From the NCBI GenBank assembly GCA_003535335.1, contig DOHJ01000002.1, forward strand, positions 12,394-23,012: 10,619 bases of DNA, written 5' to 3'. A program made the position numbers and the translations under genes. This DNA is from Paracoccaceae bacterium (lineage in GTDB: Bacteria; Pseudomonadota; Alphaproteobacteria; Rhodobacterales; Rhodobacteraceae). Positions 8,569 through 10,619 of the stretch are shown here, piece after piece (the first letter of the stretch is position 1; every line of letters starts with the position of its first letter). Under the pieces are notes generated by a model. That model was given only the letters and a program-made list of their open reading frames with translations, had not been told where the DNA came from and searched no databases.

Positions 8569-8903
8569 GCGTAATCTGGCACAACCCGCGCTGCTCAAAA
8601 TCCCGCGCTACGCTGGCATTAATTGAACAGGCCGGCATAAATCCCGAAATCAGACTCTATCTAAACGATGCACCCAGCCAAACCGAAATTGGCGAAGCGC
8701 TTGGGCTATTAGGCATTCCAGCAAAGGATTTAGTGCGCAAAACAGACGCATTATTCAAAGAACTCGGCCTGAAAGGCGCGGATGAACAGACCCTGATCAA
8801 AGCAATGTCAGAAAACCCCAAACTGATCGAGCGCCCAATCGTTTTTGCCAACAACAAAGCCGCCATAGGCCGTCCGCCGGAATCCGTGCTTTCAATCCTG
8901 TGA
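8565..8903 (+). CDS. arsC: ArsC/YfgD-family glutaredoxin-dependent reductase (probable arsenate reductase)
   Basis: A 112-residue thioredoxin-fold protein of the glutaredoxin-type ArsC family. The active-site motif NPRCSKSR is at 7-14 with C10. R58, R90 and R103 align with R60, R94 and R107 of plasmid R773 ArsC, which hold arsenate, so arsenate reduction to arsenite is plausible. The protein is shorter than R773 ArsC (141 residues) and nearer in size to E. coli YfgD. No arsR, arsB or acr3 is nearby, and it sits at the end of a pyrD operon, so a general redox role is also possible. Its ATG overlaps the pyrD stop by 4 bases. Family assignment is firm; the arsenate substrate is an inference. Confidence 0.85.
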   Translation: MSVIWHNPRCSKSRATLALIEQAGINPEIRLYLNDAPSQTEIGEALGLLGIPAKDLVRKTDALFKELGLKGADEQTLIKAMSENPKLIERPIVFANNKAAIGRPPESVLSIL

Positions 8904-8941
8904 TTTTCTTCTTGCTTTAAATACCTGTCCTAACACTTATC

Positions 8942-8957
8942 TATGCGCCAGCGCATA
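8942..8957. repeat. small inverted repeat between convergent genes
   Basis: The sequence TATGCGCCAGCGCATA has perfect 7-base arms, giving a practical 6-pair stem with a 4-base loop. It lies between the ends of the convergent ArsC and MATE genes, where a shared terminator would be expected. No T-tract follows on either strand, so a classical intrinsic terminator is not supported. Confidence 0.35.
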
Positions 8958-8959
8958 AA

Positions 8960-9703
8960 TCATCCCGCCTGCTTTTCCAGCGCCGGATATCGCAGCCACA
9001 GCGTTAGCCCGCGTGCCACGAATGAAATCAGCAGGGCAATCCACAACCCGTGGTTGCCGAAAAGTGGCACCAGCAACAAGCCAAAAATCAGCCCGCTCCA
9101 TTCCGCCAGAAATGTTGCAAACGCCACCCCCTGCACGGCCCATCCCAAACCTAGCACAAACCACAAATCCAGCAGAATGTTCAGCCCGTTCATCCAAAGC
9201 TGCAACACCAACAATGCTGCCGTGCGTTCCTGCGCAATCAACCAGCCGGTGATGCCGTATAACGCCACCGCCGCCGGTGCCGACCAAATGCGAATTTGCA
9301 TGTAATCGCGCGCCATGCCTTCAACTTCGGCCGAAGCAGGCGATACTTTAAATGCGCCCCAAAACAGCGGGCCCTGCAAGGCGATCATCATCAGACCCAG
9401 CGAAAAACCGATGATCAAGGCCCGCACCAGCAGCGCCACCACTTCGCCCCGGTCCCCCGCGCCCAGCGCTTGCGCCACCATCCCCGTGGTGCCCATTCGC
9501 AAAAACCCGAACATCCAGTAGATTGCGGTCAGAATGATCGCGCCAATGCCGACAGCCCCAATCGGCGCAGCCTCGCCTATCTGGCCAACAACGCCGGTAT
9601 CCACCAGCCCCAAAATCGGCACAGAGGCATTGGCCAGCACAATCGGAAAAGCGATTTTTAAAACACGGGCATGGCTCAGACCGCTGACGGCCTGATCAGT
9701 CAT
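8960..9703 (-). CDS. DinF-type MATE efflux transporter with a large internal deletion
   Basis: MATE transporters expel drugs and metabolites across the inner membrane using Na+ or H+ gradients and have 12 helices in two homologous halves, about 430-450 residues in the DinF branch. This frame has only 247. Residues 1 to about 210 are a normal N-terminal half with about six helices, including VDTGVVGQ with D35, LRMGTTG and NILLDLWFVLGLGW. From about residue 211 the protein jumps to what I recognise as the extreme C terminus of the family (LFGNHGLWIALLISFVARG...LRYPALE). About 190 residues, nearly all of the second half, are missing without a frame break. The join lies near base 9073. It probably cannot transport, but might be a real shortened protein or an assembly collapse. 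The start ATG overlaps the upstream thioesterase stop by 8 bases, with AAGG 5 bases before it. Confidence 0.85.
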   Translation of the reverse strand: MTDQAVSGLSHARVLKIAFPIVLANASVPILGLVDTGVVGQIGEAAPIGAVGIGAIILTAIYWMFGFLRMGTTGMVAQALGAGDRGEVVALLVRALIIGFSLGLMMIALQGPLFWGAFKVSPASAEVEGMARDYMQIRIWSAPAAVALYGITGWLIAQERTAALLVLQLWMNGLNILLDLWFVLGLGWAVQGVAFATFLAEWSGLIFGLLLVPLFGNHGLWIALLISFVARGLTLWLRYPALEKQAG

Positions 9704-10190
9704 CGCGCCTTGGCATCAGGAAATGCCCCGTGGCCTGCGCAAACAAACGCTGGCGATTATCCTGCCATGCTTCGACATGCACCGATGCATAACGCCGTCC
9801 AGACCGGTTAACCCGCGCCCGTGCATAAGCATCGCGCGGCAGGCCCGCCCGCAAATAATCAACGGTAAAATCAATCGTCTTGGGCAGGCGCGGCATGGCG
9901 CCCCTCCGGGTTTGCCCGCTTTCGATTTCTTCCCACAGCATTGACCAGCTCAGCCCGATTACCGCGGTGATTTCCAAAAATGCCGCTGTTACACCGCCAT
10001 GGATTGCCGGCAACACCGGATTGCCGATCAGTTTTTCATCAAACGGCAACACGGCCGTTAGCTCGTCCCCACGCCGGTCAAACTGCACACCTAGAAAGTT
10101 AATATAAGGCACACCATGAACCAGAGAATTCAGGGCTGCATCGCGACGTTGCTTGATGAGCTGCACAGGCTCGGGGGCTTTGCGGCTCAT
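9696..10190 (-). CDS. PaaI-family hotdog thioesterase (second of a tandem pair)
   Basis: A 164-residue protein with a single hotdog fold expected to hydrolyse acyl- or aryl-CoA thioesters in the cytoplasm. The family core is clear: FDEKLIGNPVLPAIHGG (50-66) leads into the central helix VTAAFLEITAVIGL, with H64 and the acidic E73 where PaaI enzymes usually have the catalytic aspartate. The strand TIDFTVDYLRAGLPRDAYARA and the C-terminal GRRYASVHVEAWQ are typical. The first 30 residues form a charged helix that single-domain PaaI proteins often carry. The ATG overlaps the preceding thioesterase stop by 4 bases (ATGA), and its own stop overlaps the MATE start by 8, so the three are one operon. 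Substrate is unknown. Confidence 0.9.
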   Translation of the reverse strand: MSRKAPEPVQLIKQRRDAALNSLVHGVPYINFLGVQFDRRGDELTAVLPFDEKLIGNPVLPAIHGGVTAAFLEITAVIGLSWSMLWEEIESGQTRRGAMPRLPKTIDFTVDYLRAGLPRDAYARARVNRSGRRYASVHVEAWQDNRQRLFAQATGHFLMPRRDD

Positions 10191-10619
10191 GATTTTGCCT
10201 CCAGTTCGCGTTGAATTGTAAAGGTGCCTGTTGCGGTTGCCACCGGGCGCGCTGTGTCTTCATCCATTGCAGTTGCCCGCACAAATGCCACACTGCGCGT
10301 CACGTGATAACATTGCGCATGCGCCGTGATCCGCTGGCCCGGTGTGGCCGCACGCATGTAATCTATGCGCAAATCCAGCGTTGCCGTGCCCATGCTGCCG
10401 GTGGGATGACACATCACGGCCGCCCCGCTGCTGGTGTCCATCAATGCCGACACCGCGCCACCGGAAATCACCCCGGTTTCAGGATCACCGATAAAGCGTT
10501 CATCATAGTCCATCGATATCTCGGCCTCGCCCGCGCCAAGCGTGCCGATTTTCATTCCCAGTGCCTTGAAATGGGGCATATTGGTGGAAAGCTGGCGCAC
10601 GGCTTGGGCGCGGGGGTCT
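10187..10619 (-). CDS. PaaI-family hotdog thioesterase (first of a tandem pair), 5' end beyond the window
   Basis: At least 137 residues of a hotdog-fold thioesterase. FDERFIG-type substrate-loop residues appear as YDERFIGDPETG, followed by VISGGAVSALMDTSSGAAV, in which the aspartate of ALMDT is the expected PaaI catalytic acid. The usual histidine of HGG is a serine here. DLRIDYMRAATPGQRITAHA and VRATAMDEDTARPVATATGTF complete the fold. A GTG at 10600 could start a frame, but the reading frame stays open to the window edge (DPRAQAV before it), and family members often begin this way, so the true start probably lies past base 10619. It overlaps the next thioesterase by 4 bases. The two proteins share the fold but have diverged strongly; a mixed oligomer is conceivable but not shown. 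Confidence 0.9.
   Translation of the reverse strand, partial: DPRAQAVRQLSTNMPHFKALGMKIGTLGAGEAEISMDYDERFIGDPETGVISGGAVSALMDTSSGAAVMCHPTGSMGTATLDLRIDYMRAATPGQRITAHAQCYHVTRSVAFVRATAMDEDTARPVATATGTFTIQRELEAKS

Noticed and set aside
8937..9287. 116-codon minus-strand frame, glycine and valine rich
   Set aside because: It is another frame of the MATE gene, whose own frame has a strong family match throughout.

Overview
The window looks like ordinary chromosomal DNA from an alphaproteobacterium, most likely a marine member of the Rhodobacterales with moderate GC content. This rests on recognised protein families and gene order only; no database search was possible. There is no tRNA, rRNA, CRISPR array, insertion sequence, integrase or phage gene. 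Every stretch longer than about 300 bases is coding. The largest gene-free gap is the roughly 295-base AT-rich region upstream of uvrC.

Layout from left to right. (1) 1-788, minus: the first 262 codons of uvrC, running off the left edge. (2) 789-1083: AT-rich intergenic region with a candidate uvrC promoter, a perfect DnaA-box 9-mer just upstream of it, and a short inverted repeat. (3) 3825 to 1084, minus: a tightly packed four-gene operon of an S49 (SppA/SohB-type) peptidase, a 56-residue membrane-anchored zinc-ribbon protein, a CaCA-family Na+/Ca2+ antiporter and a pteridine-reductase-like (PTR1/FolM) SDR, with gaps of 0, 3 and 3 bases. (4) 5389 to 3914, minus: glycerol kinase glpK. (5) 7070 to 5481, minus: a secreted UshA-type 5'-nucleotidase/metallophosphoesterase with a rho-independent terminator behind it. 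(6) 7175 to 8903, plus: DUF952 protein, pyrD (class 2 dihydroorotate dehydrogenase) and an ArsC-family protein, joined by 4-base ATGA overlaps. (7) 10619 to 8960, minus: two PaaI-type thioesterases and a DinF-type MATE transporter, also overlapping. The first thioesterase runs off the right edge.

The functions are housekeeping: DNA repair, envelope proteolysis, cation exchange, pterin reduction, glycerol entry into lipid or central metabolism, extracellular nucleotide salvage, and de novo pyrimidine synthesis. The nucleotidase and pyrD are divergent neighbours that both touch nucleotide supply (salvage versus synthesis), but nothing in the sequence proves they are co-regulated.

The most unusual item is the MATE gene. 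It keeps an intact reading frame and family-typical N and C termini but lacks about 190 central residues, which looks like a clean in-frame internal deletion. Also worth a look are the DnaA box at the uvrC promoter, the PTR1-type active site in the SDR, the unannotated zinc-ribbon miniprotein, and a terminator that leaves only 35 bases for a glpK promoter. I found no convincing evidence for a previously undescribed multi-gene system.
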